This document shows positions 27,332 through 35,698 of a DNA stretch of 64,000 nt, piece by piece. Position 1 is the first letter of the stretch. Each line of letters begins with the position of its first letter. The notes below the pieces were generated by a model. That model ran no database searches and was not told the DNA's origin. It was given only the letters and a program-made list of their open reading frames with translations. The stretch lies in NCBI RefSeq assembly GCF_003112555.1, contig NZ_BEWB01000003.1, positions 712,324 to 776,323 of the forward strand. Direction: 5' to 3'. Source of the stretch: Streptomyces coelicoflavus. Lineage in GTDB: Bacteria > Actinomycetota > Actinomycetes > Streptomycetales > Streptomycetaceae. A program made the translations under genes and the position numbers.

Positions 27332-27451
27332 CGTAGGTCACACCTTTGTGCGGTTCGGGGTCGCCGGGTTACCAAGGTTGAGCCCGCCCGGTGAGCGCCT
27401 TGTGCGTCCCGCCGGTGGGCATTCCTCTGCACCCGTCCCCATGAGGTTCGA
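27332..27451 (+). ncRNA. Possible structured leader (candidate c-di-AMP riboswitch) of the M23 peptidase gene
   Basis: The leader contains GGTGGGCATTCCTCTGCACCCG, with its two halves able to pair; it faintly resembles the 3' element of ydaO (c-di-AMP) riboswitches. Such switches are known before Streptomyces cell-wall hydrolase genes. The 5' half does not match well by eye, so this is only a candidate. Confidence 0.2.
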
Positions 27452-28120
27452 ATGTTCCCGCGTGTCACGTCCCGTTCTTCCCGTACGACCATCCGCACCC
27501 GCGCCGCGGTGATGGCCGCCGGCCTCGGAGCCTCGGTCGCACTGGGAGCCGGGGTCGCGGCCGCCACCGGCACCACGGCGGCCTCCAGCACGACCTCCGC
27601 CGCGAGCGCGGTGGAGGCCCAGGCCGCCGCGCAGGCCAAGGCGGCGAAGGCCGAGAAGGCCTCCGCGAGCACGAAGAAGACCGCCACCAAGAAGAAGGCC
27701 GCCTCCTGGGTGGACCCGGTCAAGAAGTACGCGCTGAGCGCCAGCTTCGCCCAGAACGGTGGCATGTGGGCGCACAAGCACAGCGGCCAGGACTTCGCCG
27801 TGCCGGTCGGCACCAACGTCGTCGCCGCCCACGGCGGCACCGTGGTCAAGGCCGGCGGCAACGGCGCCGGTGACGGCCCCGCCTACGGCAACGCGATCGT
27901 GATCAAGCACGGCAACGGCACGTACTCCCAGTACGCGCACCTGTCCAAGGTCAACGTGAAGATCGGCCAGGTCGTGAAGACCGGCCAGTCGATCGCCAAG
28001 TCCGGCAACACCGGCAACTCCAGCGGCCCGCACCTGCACTTCGAGATCCGCACGACCGCGAACTACGGCTCGGCCGTCGACCCGGTCGCCTTCCTGAAGT
28101 CCAAGGGTGTGACCGTCTGA
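27452..28120 (+). CDS. Secreted M23-family peptidase (LytM/lysostaphin type)
   Basis: A 222-residue exported protein. Residues 12-40 are a signal peptide (basic, then VMAAGLGASVALGAGVAAA). An Ala/Lys-rich linker spans 45-85. The M23 zinc endopeptidase domain has the metal ligands His110 and Asp114 in HKHSGQD and His196 in HLHFEI, with His194 as the other active-site histidine, plus GNAIVIKHGNGTYSQYAHL. It should cleave peptide cross-links in peptidoglycan. The lysine-rich linker may hold it to the wall. It converges with the TetR gene with only nine bases between the stops. Confidence 0.93.
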   Translation: MFPRVTSRSSRTTIRTRAAVMAAGLGASVALGAGVAAATGTTAASSTTSAASAVEAQAAAQAKAAKAEKASASTKKTATKKKAASWVDPVKKYALSASFAQNGGMWAHKHSGQDFAVPVGTNVVAAHGGTVVKAGGNGAGDGPAYGNAIVIKHGNGTYSQYAHLSKVNVKIGQVVKTGQSIAKSGNTGNSSGPHLHFEIRTTANYGSAVDPVAFLKSKGVTV

Positions 28121-28129
28121 GGAGCGTGA

Positions 28130-28717
28130 CTACGCTCCCGCGGCTCCCCGATGGGCCTGGGTGATCAGATCGGTGGCGACCTCGAGAACAGCGGCACGCT
28201 GTTCCTCGGGGTCGCCTTCGAGGTCCCGGAGCACGAACATCCCGGCGTGCAGGGTGAACAGCGCGCTGATGCAGCGGACCTGGTCGACCAGGTCCGCCTC
28301 GGGGTCCATGAGGATGTCGCGCAGGCCGAACATCCTGGTCTTGAACAGCTCGCCGATGCGCAGGTCCCGCACCGTCGCCTGGTTCTCCTGCATGAAGCGG
28401 AACAGCGGCGCCGCGCCGGCCAGCGCCTCGCTGTAGCCGCGGATGATCTCCTGCTTCGTCTCCAGGGTGTGCGGCTGCTCCCGCCCCCACTCGATCAGGT
28501 GCTCCAGCGGCCGTGAGAGGTCCTCGAAGATGCTGACGAGGATCTCTTCCTTGGTCTTGAAGTGGTAGTAGAGCGCGGCCTTGGTCACGTCCAGACGCTC
28601 GGCGATCTCGCGCAGGGAGGTCTTCTCGTACCCCTGCTCCGCGAAGAGCTCGAGCGCGACGTCCTGGATGCGCTGGCGGGTGTCCCCGCGGCGTCGCTGC
28701 TGCTTGGTGCCGTTCAT
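28130..28717 (-). CDS. TetR/AcrR-family repressor of the adjacent MFS exporter
   Basis: A 195-residue TetR regulator. The helix-turn-helix (15-60) reads RIQDVALELFAEQGYEKTSLREIAERLDVTKAALYYHFKTKEEIL in outline, and the C-terminal domain is helical for ligand binding. The start is put at ATG 28717; an ATG at 28729 is directly abutted by AGGAGG, leaving no spacing. The gene diverges from the MFS exporter, and two copies of an 18-bp palindrome lie in the shared promoter region, so it very likely represses both. Confidence 0.9.
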   Translation of the reverse strand: MNGTKQQRRRGDTRQRIQDVALELFAEQGYEKTSLREIAERLDVTKAALYYHFKTKEEILVSIFEDLSRPLEHLIEWGREQPHTLETKQEIIRGYSEALAGAAPLFRFMQENQATVRDLRIGELFKTRMFGLRDILMDPEADLVDQVRCISALFTLHAGMFVLRDLEGDPEEQRAAVLEVATDLITQAHRGAAGA

Positions 28718-28771
28718 TGTGCCGCCCATCCTCCTACGCACCTCCTGCCCCGCGCACTTTCCGAAAAACTT

Positions 28772-28789
28772 ACTTGACGCCCGGCTAGT
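28772..28789. promoter_or_regulatory. TetR operator O1
   Basis: ACTTGAC-GCCC-GGCTAGT is an imperfect 18-bp palindrome. Its reverse complement matches O2 at 16 of 18 positions. It overlaps the probable -35 (TTGACG, 28775-28780) of the MFS gene. Confidence 0.65.
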
Positions 28790-28803
28790 TACGCGCCTAC
28801 CTT
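28775..28803 (+). promoter_or_regulatory. Promoter of the MFS exporter
   Basis: TTGACG (28775-28780) and TACCTT (28798-28803) are separated by 17 bases. The expected start near 28810 lies between the two operators. Confidence 0.5.
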
Positions 28804-28817
28804 TCCCAGTGTAGACA

Positions 28818-28835
28818 ACTTGCCGGGCGGCAAGT
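28818..28835. promoter_or_regulatory. TetR operator O2
   Basis: ACTTGCC-GGGC-GGCAAGT has perfect 7-bp arms around a 4-base centre. It lies just downstream of the MFS start site and overlaps the expected minus-strand promoter (TTACTT, 18 bases, TACACT). Confidence 0.7.
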
Positions 28836-28875
28836 AAGTGAGAGTGGCGCAGCGGTAGCTGGGGGAGTAGGAGAG

Positions 28876-30468
28876 ATGGCGGACAAGACGGAGGCGGCGA
28901 CCGGCGGAGCCGGCACCGTGAAGCAACCGAGGAGCGTACGGGTCGTCCTGCTCGCCCTCATGATCGCGATGATGCTCGCGATGCTCGACAACATGATCAT
29001 CGGCACCGCGATGCCCACGATCGTCGGCGAGCTGGGCGGCCTGGAGCACCTCTCCTGGGTCGTCACCGCCTACACCCTGGCCACCGCGGCCTCCACCCCG
29101 CTGTGGGGCAAGCTCGGCGACATGTACGGGCGCAAGGGCGTCTTCATGACGTCGATCGTGATCTTCCTGGCCGGCTCGGCGCTCAGCGGCATGGCCCAGG
29201 ACATGGGCCAGCTCATCGGCTTCCGCGCGATCCAGGGCCTGGGCGCCGGCGGTCTGATGGTCGGCGTCATGGCGATCATCGGCGACCTGATACCGCCCCG
29301 CGAGCGCGGCAAGTACCAGGGCATGATCGCCGGTGTCATGGCGCTCTCGATGATCGGCGGACCGCTGGTCGGCGGCACCATCACCGACAACTGGGGCTGG
29401 CGCTGGTCCTTCTACATCAACATCCCGCTCGGCGTGATCGCGCTGATCGCCATCAGCGCCGTACTGCACCTGCCGAAGAAGCGCAGCAAGGCGCGGATCG
29501 ACTATCCGGGCGCCGTGCTGCTGACCGTCGGCATCACCGCCATCGTGCTCGTCACCACCTGGGGCGGCACCGAGTACGCCTGGACCTCGGCGCGGATCAT
29601 GGAGCTGATCGGCATCGGCGTCGCCGCGCTGGTCGGGTTCGTGTTCTGGCAGACCAGGGCCGCGGAGCCGATCCTGCCGCTGCACATCTTCCGCAGCCGC
29701 AACTTCACGCTGATGTCGGTCATCGGCTTCATCGTCGGCTTCGTGATGTTTGGCGCCACCCTCTTCCTGCCGCTGTACCAGCAGTCGGTGCAGGGTGCGT
29801 CCGCCACCAACTCGGGCCTGCTGCTCCTGCCCATGCTGGGCGCGATGCTCGTCACGTCGATGGTCGCGGGCCGGGTCACCACCAACACCGGCCGCTACAA
29901 GATCTTCCCCGTCGCGGGCGGCGCACTGATGACGGTCGGCCTGTTCCTCCTGTCCACCATGGACACCGACACCACCCGCTTCACCTCCGGCCTGTACATG
30001 GCCGTCGTCGGCCTCGGCATGGGCTGCCTGATGCAGATCACGATGCTGGTGGCGCAGAACAGCGTGGAGATGAAGGACATGGGCGTCGCGTCCTCCTCCA
30101 CCACCCTCTTCCGCACCCTCGGCTCCTCCTTCGGCGTCGCGATCATGGGCGCCCTGTTCAACAGCCGGGTCCAGGACGCCATGGCCGAGCGGGCTCCGGA
30201 GGGCGCCAGGGCGACGGAGCAGTCGGCGACGCTGACCGCGGACGCGCTGAACGCCCTGCCGGCGGCGGTCCGCGACGCCTACCAGCACGCGGTGTCCTCC
30301 GGCACCCACGGCGCGTTCCTGCTGGGCTCCGCGGTGGCGGTCCTCGCGCTGGTCGCGGCGTTCTTCGTCAAGGAGGTCCCGCTGAAGGGCGCGGGCCCGA
30401 AGCCGGCCGAGTCCCCGGCCGACGACGACCCCGCCACGGCGAAGGCGCCGGTGACCGAGGCGGTCTGA
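28876..30468 (+). CDS. MFS multidrug exporter, EmrB/QacA (DHA2) family
   Basis: A 530-residue, 14-helix drug:H+ antiporter. The family signature LDNMIIGTAMPTIVGELGG (motif D1) is in helix 1, WGKLGDMYGRKGVF is motif A, and GGPLVGGTITDNWGWRWSFYIN is motif C. A GAGREEG-type ribosome site (GGGGGAGTAGGAGAG) precedes the ATG. Substrate is unknown. Control by the divergent TetR gene is strongly supported by two operators, and a perfect terminator follows. Confidence 0.93.
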   Translation: MADKTEAATGGAGTVKQPRSVRVVLLALMIAMMLAMLDNMIIGTAMPTIVGELGGLEHLSWVVTAYTLATAASTPLWGKLGDMYGRKGVFMTSIVIFLAGSALSGMAQDMGQLIGFRAIQGLGAGGLMVGVMAIIGDLIPPRERGKYQGMIAGVMALSMIGGPLVGGTITDNWGWRWSFYINIPLGVIALIAISAVLHLPKKRSKARIDYPGAVLLTVGITAIVLVTTWGGTEYAWTSARIMELIGIGVAALVGFVFWQTRAAEPILPLHIFRSRNFTLMSVIGFIVGFVMFGATLFLPLYQQSVQGASATNSGLLLLPMLGAMLVTSMVAGRVTTNTGRYKIFPVAGGALMTVGLFLLSTMDTDTTRFTSGLYMAVVGLGMGCLMQITMLVAQNSVEMKDMGVASSSTTLFRTLGSSFGVAIMGALFNSRVQDAMAERAPEGARATEQSATLTADALNALPAAVRDAYQHAVSSGTHGAFLLGSAVAVLALVAAFFVKEVPLKGAGPKPAESPADDDPATAKAPVTEAV

Positions 30469-30503
30469 CCGCGCGGCGAGCTGTCGCCCGCCCCCCCCTC
30501 GAC

Positions 30504-30536
30504 AGGCCCCCGGGTGGATCGTTCACCCGGGGGCCT
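30504..30536 (+). terminator. Terminator after the MFS exporter gene
   Basis: AGGCCCCCGGGTG and CACCCGGGGGCCT are perfect 13-bp arms around GATCGTT. Confidence 0.85.
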
Positions 30537-30629
30537 CGTCGTGCGCCGCATAGGCTGAGCCGCAGGCCTCCGGGGGTGATCACCGGGCCGGAGCCGGGGC
30601 CGGGGCCGACACAGGGACGGGGCAGGTGC

Positions 30630-31148
30630 ATGGACACGGACGTGAACGGCAGGACCGGACCCCGTCGGCGCTCGGAGTGGGCCACCGCCGCCGGAACGGC
30701 TCTCCTCCCGGTCGCCGCGGTCGTCCTGGCGGGCGTGGAGGCCGCGTTGCCGTGGTGGGCGGTGACCGGACCGGCCGTGCTGACCGCCGGGCTCGCCGGC
30801 TGGGCCGGAGTACGGATCGGCCGCCGCCGAGCTGTACGGCGTGAAGCGCTGGAGCCGGGGGAGAAGGTCCTCGGCACCTACACCGTCCGGCCCCCGTACC
30901 GCGAGCACACGCCGCCCGCGGCGCACGAGGGGCCGCAGTACCAGTTGGTGGTGACCAGTCGCGGCCTTCAGATGTGGGAGCGCTCCGCGCTGCTGTGGCG
31001 CCACCCGTGGCCGGAGCTGCGCGTCCTCGCCGACGGCCCGCGCCTGCGCGTCCACCACGAGGGGCGCGAGGCCGCCCACCTGCTCCTCGAACCGCCGGGC
31101 GCCGCACGAGAGGTACGTCTCGTCGCCACCCGGCACGCGGCCGGTTGA
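30630..31148 (+). CDS. Small two-helix membrane protein with C-terminal PH-like region
   Basis: A 172-residue protein. Residues 18-65 form two transmembrane helices (AAGTALLPVAAVVLAGVEA, then PAVLTAGLAGWAGV). The cytoplasmic part is basic, followed by strands such as YQLVVTSRGLQMWER and LRVLADGPRLRVHHE that look like a small beta domain of the bPH type. It is not recognised further. The start is the ATG after GGGGCAGG. It stands between the MFS terminator and an opposing gene. Confidence 0.55.
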   Translation: MDTDVNGRTGPRRRSEWATAAGTALLPVAAVVLAGVEAALPWWAVTGPAVLTAGLAGWAGVRIGRRRAVRREALEPGEKVLGTYTVRPPYREHTPPAAHEGPQYQLVVTSRGLQMWERSALLWRHPWPELRVLADGPRLRVHHEGREAAHLLLEPPGAAREVRLVATRHAAG

Positions 31149-31228
31149 CGGAGTCGGTCACGGACGCGGCGACGACTCGTTCGCCTGGCCGACGCACTTG
31201 AACCGCACCGTCTCGCCCCGCCCGCCCG

Positions 31229-31681
31229 CTACCGCTCACCCCGCTCCGCCTGCCGGGCGAGGAACTCCTCGAACGCCGCCTTCTGCTTCGGGTCCATGAA
31301 GCCCTGGCGGACGTCGCGGGCCTTCTCCTCCAGCCAGTGCGCCTCGGCGGGGTCGATCAGCTCCGCGACCACCACGCCGTCGCGGACGACCGCCGTACGC
31401 CCACCGACGCGACGCCGGAAGAGCGTGAACGGCCCGAACTGCTCGGGGTGAGCCGGCTCAGGCCCCTCCGCCCGGTCTCCCGCCGGGTAGGCGGTGGGCG
31501 CCCAGTGCTCCCAGAGCGCCAGCGTCGCCGCAGGCACCAGCACCCCGTGCAGCAGGGGCCGGCCCCTGTCCCGCACGACCGTGACCATGACGGGCGCACC
31601 GGCGGCCGCGGCCAGCCCCAGCACCCGCTCCACCTCGTCGTTGACCGGATGGTTGACCTCTGCTTCGATCCGTATGCTCAC
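31229..31681 (-). CDS. Hypothetical protein, 150 aa
   Basis: A soluble 150-residue protein. Residues 1-85 form alternating strands (VMVTVVRDRGRPLLHGVLVP) and residues 90-150 are charged and helical, ending in FEEFLARQAERGER. The GTG start at 31681 lies eight bases from a TAGCCT -10-like box. The tail segment VVVAELIDPAEAHWLEE resembles antitoxin-like or regulatory helices, but no family is certain. It diverges from the YrhB/Imm35-like gene. Confidence 0.5.
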   Translation of the reverse strand: MSIRIEAEVNHPVNDEVERVLGLAAAAGAPVMVTVVRDRGRPLLHGVLVPAATLALWEHWAPTAYPAGDRAEGPEPAHPEQFGPFTLFRRRVGGRTAVVRDGVVVAELIDPAEAHWLEEKARDVRQGFMDPKQKAAFEEFLARQAERGER

Positions 31682-31750
31682 GGCGGCTCAGGCTACGGGC
31701 ATCCCGGTCCTGCCCCTGTGACACCCGCGTACAAGGGAGGTGCCGCACGC

Positions 31751-32317
31751 ATGACCGAGCGGGATGCCGCGATCCGGATCGTCGAAGCAGAGCTGGAGCG
31801 CACCTACCGGAGGGAGTCGGCGGCGGGCCTCGCCCCCCTGCGCATGGCTGTGGCAGGCGTGGAGGCGCACGAGCTGGCGTGGATCGTCGACTGGACGTCC
31901 GAGGAGTACCTGCGGACCGGGGACGATCGGTTCCTGCTGGCCGGGAACGGGCCCTACCTGGTCGACCGCGTGGACGGAAGCCTCCACTCGATCGGCGTCC
32001 TCTCCGCCATGAGCGGGGCGTGGGAGGCGGACTACCGGGCCCGCATCCGGGGACAGACCGTGCGGAGCGCGGTGGACGATCTGCACGACGAGGTGCGGGC
32101 GGCGACGGTCGAACGGGGACGGGTCCACGCCATGCGCGTTCTTCGGCGGAGGGTGCCCGAACTGTCTCCCGCCCAGGCCGTCGCCTACGTGGCCGCCCTG
32201 AACACGGGCGCCGCACCGGCACGGCTCGTGGCGGTCGCCGCCGCGAGGCTGGTGCCGCCCGTGGATCCGGTCATGTCGGTGCGGACCATCCGCGGAGGGC
32301 GGCCCGCACCCGGTTGA
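31751..32317 (+). CDS. YrhB / Imm35-like domain protein
   Basis: A 188-residue protein. The first 90 residues match the YrhB/immunity protein 35 type: a short helix (AIRIVEAELERTYRRE), then HELAWIVDWTSEEYLRTGD, FLLAGNGPYLVDRVDGSLHSIG. The C-terminal half is Arg/Ala-rich and helical. Imm35 domains are known as immunity partners of polymorphic toxins, but no toxin gene is nearby, so it may be an orphan. A GGGAGG ribosome site supports the start. The last 47 bases overlap the 3' end of the opposing gene. Confidence 0.6.
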   Translation: MTERDAAIRIVEAELERTYRRESAAGLAPLRMAVAGVEAHELAWIVDWTSEEYLRTGDDRFLLAGNGPYLVDRVDGSLHSIGVLSAMSGAWEADYRARIRGQTVRSAVDDLHDEVRAATVERGRVHAMRVLRRRVPELSPAQAVAYVAALNTGAAPARLVAVAAARLVPPVDPVMSVRTIRGGRPAPG

Positions 32318-33119
32318 GCCCCTCCGCCCTCCAGTGGTCCCGGTCGGGCATCTGGTCGTCCCGGCGCCAGCGCCAGGCCGAGAACAGCGCCCAGTTCAGG
32401 GCGCGGCACCGGTCGATAAGACCCTGGTCGGCCCCCGCGTAGTGCCGTCCCACCTCTTCGGGGGCGTGGGCGAGGTCGAACTCGACCGGCCCGCGGCAGC
32501 AGGTGGCGAGGTCGATGAAGAGCGGGCCCCGTTTCGTGTTGAGGAGGTTGCCCGGATGCGGTTCGCCGTGCAGCAGCTGGTCGCCGGTCCGGTCGGTGCC
32601 GATCGCGGCGCCCAGGCCGCCGAGGGTGTCGCCGAGGAATGCCCGGTCGGCGTCGGGCAGCTCGGGGGAGCGCTGCCGGTCGCCCACCTCCCTGAGGGCC
32701 GCGGCGACCCGCTCGGTGAAGTGCGGTGCAGTGGCCAGGTCGATCCGGCGCAGGGCGGCATGATGGCGTCGGAAGGCGTCCGCGTAGGCGGCCGGCGCGA
32801 TCTCCGCGGGCAACGGTTCGTAGTAGGTCCAGAGCGAGACGGCGAAACCGTCCCGCACGTGGACCCGGGGGGCGACCCCGGGTGCGAGTTCACCCACCGG
32901 AGCGTCGGTCTCGGCGAGACGACGGGCGACCTCCACCTCGAACGCGGAGTCGGCCAGATGACCCACGGGCGCGACCCGCGCCAGTACGTCGCACGGGAGC
33001 AGGCGCAGCGCGACCCGGTCCGAGTCGTGGACGACGGCCACCTCGGTGACCCGAAGGTCCAGCTCCGCAGCGGTCGCCCGGGCCGCCTCGATCGCGCGGC
33101 GGAGCTCCGACGGCTCCAT
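32271..33119 (-). CDS. Phosphotransferase-family (APH-like) kinase
   Basis: A 282-residue member of the aminoglycoside phosphotransferase/choline kinase superfamily. The Brenner-type catalytic motif is LLHGEPHPGNLL near residue 180, and LFIDLATCCRGPVEFDLAH carries the Mg-binding aspartate. The N-terminal lobe is weakly conserved. Substrate is unknown; a resistance role is possible but not indicated by neighbours. The start is at ATG 33119 (MEPSELRR); an in-frame ATG 18 codons upstream lacks coding bias. Its 3' end overlaps the opposing YrhB-like gene by 47 bases. Confidence 0.75.
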   Translation of the reverse strand: MEPSELRRAIEAARATAAELDLRVTEVAVVHDSDRVALRLLPCDVLARVAPVGHLADSAFEVEVARRLAETDAPVGELAPGVAPRVHVRDGFAVSLWTYYEPLPAEIAPAAYADAFRRHHAALRRIDLATAPHFTERVAAALREVGDRQRSPELPDADRAFLGDTLGGLGAAIGTDRTGDQLLHGEPHPGNLLNTKRGPLFIDLATCCRGPVEFDLAHAPEEVGRHYAGADQGLIDRCRALNWALFSAWRWRRDDQMPDRDHWRAEGLNRVRAALRGWSAPT

Positions 33120-33236
33120 GTGGTCCCCCTCGATGTCGGCGCGGCACTCCTGACCCGGCGGGAAGCATGTCACGACGGGGCGGCACCGGCCTCGGGTTTT
33201 CCGGCCGCCGCAGGCGTCCAGCCGCCCCCCGGCACG

Positions 33237-34850
33237 TCAGCGTTTCGGGGACGCCTCCCGCGACGCCGACGGCGAAGCCGCCGCCCCGCCGTTCGACCGG
33301 TCCGGCAGCATCGGGTAGCTCCCCGTGTTCGTCGGCGCGTGTTCCGGGAGCCACAGGACGGCGACCGCGCCCTCGGCCGGTACGTGGGCGGGGGCGCCCG
33401 CCGGGCGGACGTTGCGGAAGGTGAGGCGGGCGCCCAGGACCCGGGCCTGACCGGCGGCGATGGTCAGGCCGAGGCCGTGTCCGCGGCCCGCCCGGTCCGT
33501 GCTGCCGGTGCGGAACCGGCTCGGTCCCTCGGCCAGCAGGTCCTCGGGGAAGCCCGGGCCGTGGTCCCGGACCCGGATCACCCGGCCCTCGACGCTCACC
33601 TCGACGGGCGAGCGGCCGTGCCGGGCGGCGTTGGCGAGCAGGTTGAACAGCACGCGCTCCAGGCGGCGCGGGTCGGTGGTGACCTCCGACTCGTGGATCA
33701 CCCGCACCTCGACGGCCGGGTCCTTGGCGGCGACCCGCCGGGACACGAAGTGGCCGAGCATGATGTCCTGCAGCTCCGCCCGCTCCGAGGCCCCGTCGAG
33801 GCGGGCCACCTCCAGGACGTCCTCGACCAGCGTGCGCATCGCCTTCGCCCGGTCCAGGACCAGCTCGGTCGGCCGGCCCGGCGGCAGCAGTTCGGCGGCC
33901 GTGAGCAGGCCGGTCACCGGGGTGCGCAGCTCGTGCGCGATGTCCGCGGTGACCCGGCGCTCGGCCTCGATCCGCTGCTGCAACGCGTCCGCCATCGCGT
34001 CCACGGCACGCGCGACGTCGTCCGTCTCGTCCCGGACCACGCCGCCGATGGCGTCCCGCACCCGGACGTCCGCCTCGCCGCCCGCTACCCGGTTCGCGGC
34101 GGCGGCGGCCTTGCGCAGCCGGCGCGACAGCTGGCCGCCGATGAGCACGCCGAGCGCGCTGCCGCCGAGGACCACCGCGATCGAGCCGATGACCAGGGCC
34201 TGGTCCAGGTCGCTGAGGATGTCCGCGCTGCGGTCGGTGAAGCCGGAGTGCAGCGACATCACGTGCCCGTCCTTGAGCGGCACGGCGGCCCAGATGTCCG
34301 TCACGCCGTTCGCCCGCTCCGAGACGAACGTGGCGCGCCGCCCCGCCTCGACCTTGCGGCGCAGCTCCGGCGGCAGGGCGGGGTCGTCGATCTGGGCGTT
34401 GGGGAAGTTCTGCCGCCCGGACAGCTCGTAGTTGCGCTGCGCTATCAGGACCCGGTCGTCCGCGAGGTCACGGGCGTTGTCGAGCATCGAGACCCGGGCG
34501 GCGTTGTGCACGACCAGGCTCAGCGCGATCGCCACGAGCGCGCCGACCAGCGCGATGGCCGCGCTCAGCTTCCAGCGCAGCCCGGTGCGCACCCTGCGGG
34601 CGGCGAGACCGCGGGCGACGAGACCGCGCGCACGGGCGGCCGGGCCCGTACGCCCGCCCGGACGCGCTTGTCCACCCGGATCCGCGTACTCGTCCGGTCC
34701 CGCGTGCTCGTTCGGTCGCGCGCGTCCGCCCGGACCCGTGCGCCCGCCCGGTCCCACGTAGTCGCCCGGTCCCGCGTGCTCGCCCGGCCCCGTGTGGTCG
34801 TACGGGCGCCCCGGAGGCGAGGCGGTCCGGCGTCGGAAGAACCCCCGCAT
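33237..34850 (-). CDS. cseC: Sensor histidine kinase CseC with Gly-Pro-rich N-terminal extension
   Basis: A 537-residue membrane kinase of the envelope-stress system. Transmembrane helices lie at 93-114 and 219-240 around an extracytoplasmic sensor of about 105 residues. HAMP follows, then HisKA with His306 in DIAHELRTP, and HATPase (NLLANAARHG, DHGPGFPED, GHGLGLTIA). In S. coelicolor CseC senses cell-wall damage and phosphorylates CseB. The first 75 residues are an unusual run of GP(G/D)-(E/D/G) units such as GPGEHAGPGD, probably a disordered cytoplasmic tail. The gene begins 16 bases after cseB. Confidence 0.93.
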   Translation of the reverse strand: MRGFFRRRTASPPGRPYDHTGPGEHAGPGDYVGPGGRTGPGGRARPNEHAGPDEYADPGGQARPGGRTGPAARARGLVARGLAARRVRTGLRWKLSAAIALVGALVAIALSLVVHNAARVSMLDNARDLADDRVLIAQRNYELSGRQNFPNAQIDDPALPPELRRKVEAGRRATFVSERANGVTDIWAAVPLKDGHVMSLHSGFTDRSADILSDLDQALVIGSIAVVLGGSALGVLIGGQLSRRLRKAAAAANRVAGGEADVRVRDAIGGVVRDETDDVARAVDAMADALQQRIEAERRVTADIAHELRTPVTGLLTAAELLPPGRPTELVLDRAKAMRTLVEDVLEVARLDGASERAELQDIMLGHFVSRRVAAKDPAVEVRVIHESEVTTDPRRLERVLFNLLANAARHGRSPVEVSVEGRVIRVRDHGPGFPEDLLAEGPSRFRTGSTDRAGRGHGLGLTIAAGQARVLGARLTFRNVRPAGAPAHVPAEGAVAVLWLPEHAPTNTGSYPMLPDRSNGGAAASPSASREASPKR

Positions 34851-34866
34851 ATCCCTGTATCCCCGC

Positions 34867-35571
34867 TCAGGCCTTCAACTTGTAGCCGAAGCCGCGGACC
34901 GTCTCGATCCGGTCCTGGCCGATCTTGGTGCGCAGCCGCTGCACATGCACGTCGACGACCCGGGTGTCCCCGCCCCAGCCGTAGTCCCACACGCGTTCCA
35001 GCAGCTTGTCGCGCGAGAGCACGGTGCCCGGCGCGGAGGAGAACTCCAGCAGCAGCCGCATCTCGGTCGGGGTGAGCCCCACCGGCCGCCCCGCCCGGCG
35101 CACCTCCATGCCGTCGGTGTCCACCTCTAGGTCGCCGAAGCTGAGCACGCCCCCCGTCTCCGCGGCGCCGCCCGCCTCCGCCCGTCCGCCGCCCCCGGCG
35201 TGGCCGAAGCGGCGCAGCACCGCCCGGATCCGGGCGACCAGCACGGCCCCGTCGAACGGCTTGGTCACGTAGTCGTCGGCGCCGGCCTCCAGGCCGAGCA
35301 CGACGTCGATGGAGTCCGCCCGCGCCGACAGCATGATCACCGGCACTGTGGACTCGTCCCGGATACGGCGGCACAGGCTGACGCCGTCGAGGCCCGGGAG
35401 CATGACGTCGAGGAGGGCGATGTCGGGCCGGTCGGCCCGGAAGGACTCCAGGCCGGAGAGCCCGTCGGGCATCGCGGTGACCGCGAAACCGTCCCGCTCC
35501 AGGGCGAGCTGGGTGGCCTCGCGGATGACGTCGTCGTCCTCGACGAACAGGACGTGGGTCTGGTCTGCCAT
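34867..35571 (-). CDS. cseB: Response regulator CseB
   Basis: A 234-residue OmpR-type regulator that activates the sigE promoter in S. coelicolor. The receiver has EDDD at 11-14 and the phosphorylation site Asp55 in LLDVMLPG, with KPFDGAVLVARI after it. The C-terminal winged helix carries LTPTEMRLLLEFSSAPGTVLSRDKLLERVW and VDVHVQRLRTKIG. The start at 35571 (MADQTHV) matches the known length; an upstream in-frame ATG adds seven residues. The gap to cseA is 127 bases, so internal promoters are possible. Confidence 0.95.
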   Translation of the reverse strand: MADQTHVLFVEDDDVIREATQLALERDGFAVTAMPDGLSGLESFRADRPDIALLDVMLPGLDGVSLCRRIRDESTVPVIMLSARADSIDVVLGLEAGADDYVTKPFDGAVLVARIRAVLRRFGHAGGGGRAEAGGAAETGGVLSFGDLEVDTDGMEVRRAGRPVGLTPTEMRLLLEFSSAPGTVLSRDKLLERVWDYGWGGDTRVVDVHVQRLRTKIGQDRIETVRGFGYKLKA

Positions 35572-35698
35572 CCCGGTGCTCTCAGTCCTCATGGTGTGGT
35601 CGGGTCGAACGGGGTGCCGGACCGGCCGCGCACCGCCTCCACCCGGTCATCGGTGCGAGCGGGCCGATCGGTTCACGCCGGCCGGCGGGACGGGCGGG

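Larger units (their letters stand above)
27054..27451. other. Intergenic region between the NACHT cluster and the M23 peptidase
   Basis: These 398 bases hold no convincing gene. The left end carries the NACHT promoter. The middle is AT-richer (GAATTACTAAATAGGG near 27313) and probably holds the peptidase promoter. The last 120 bases look like a structured leader rich in complementary GC blocks. Confidence 0.5.

Noticed and set aside
32271..33119. The phosphotransferase-like gene considered as an aminoglycoside resistance gene.
   Set aside because: Only the general kinase motifs are visible, the N-terminal lobe does not match known APH classes, and the context gives no support.
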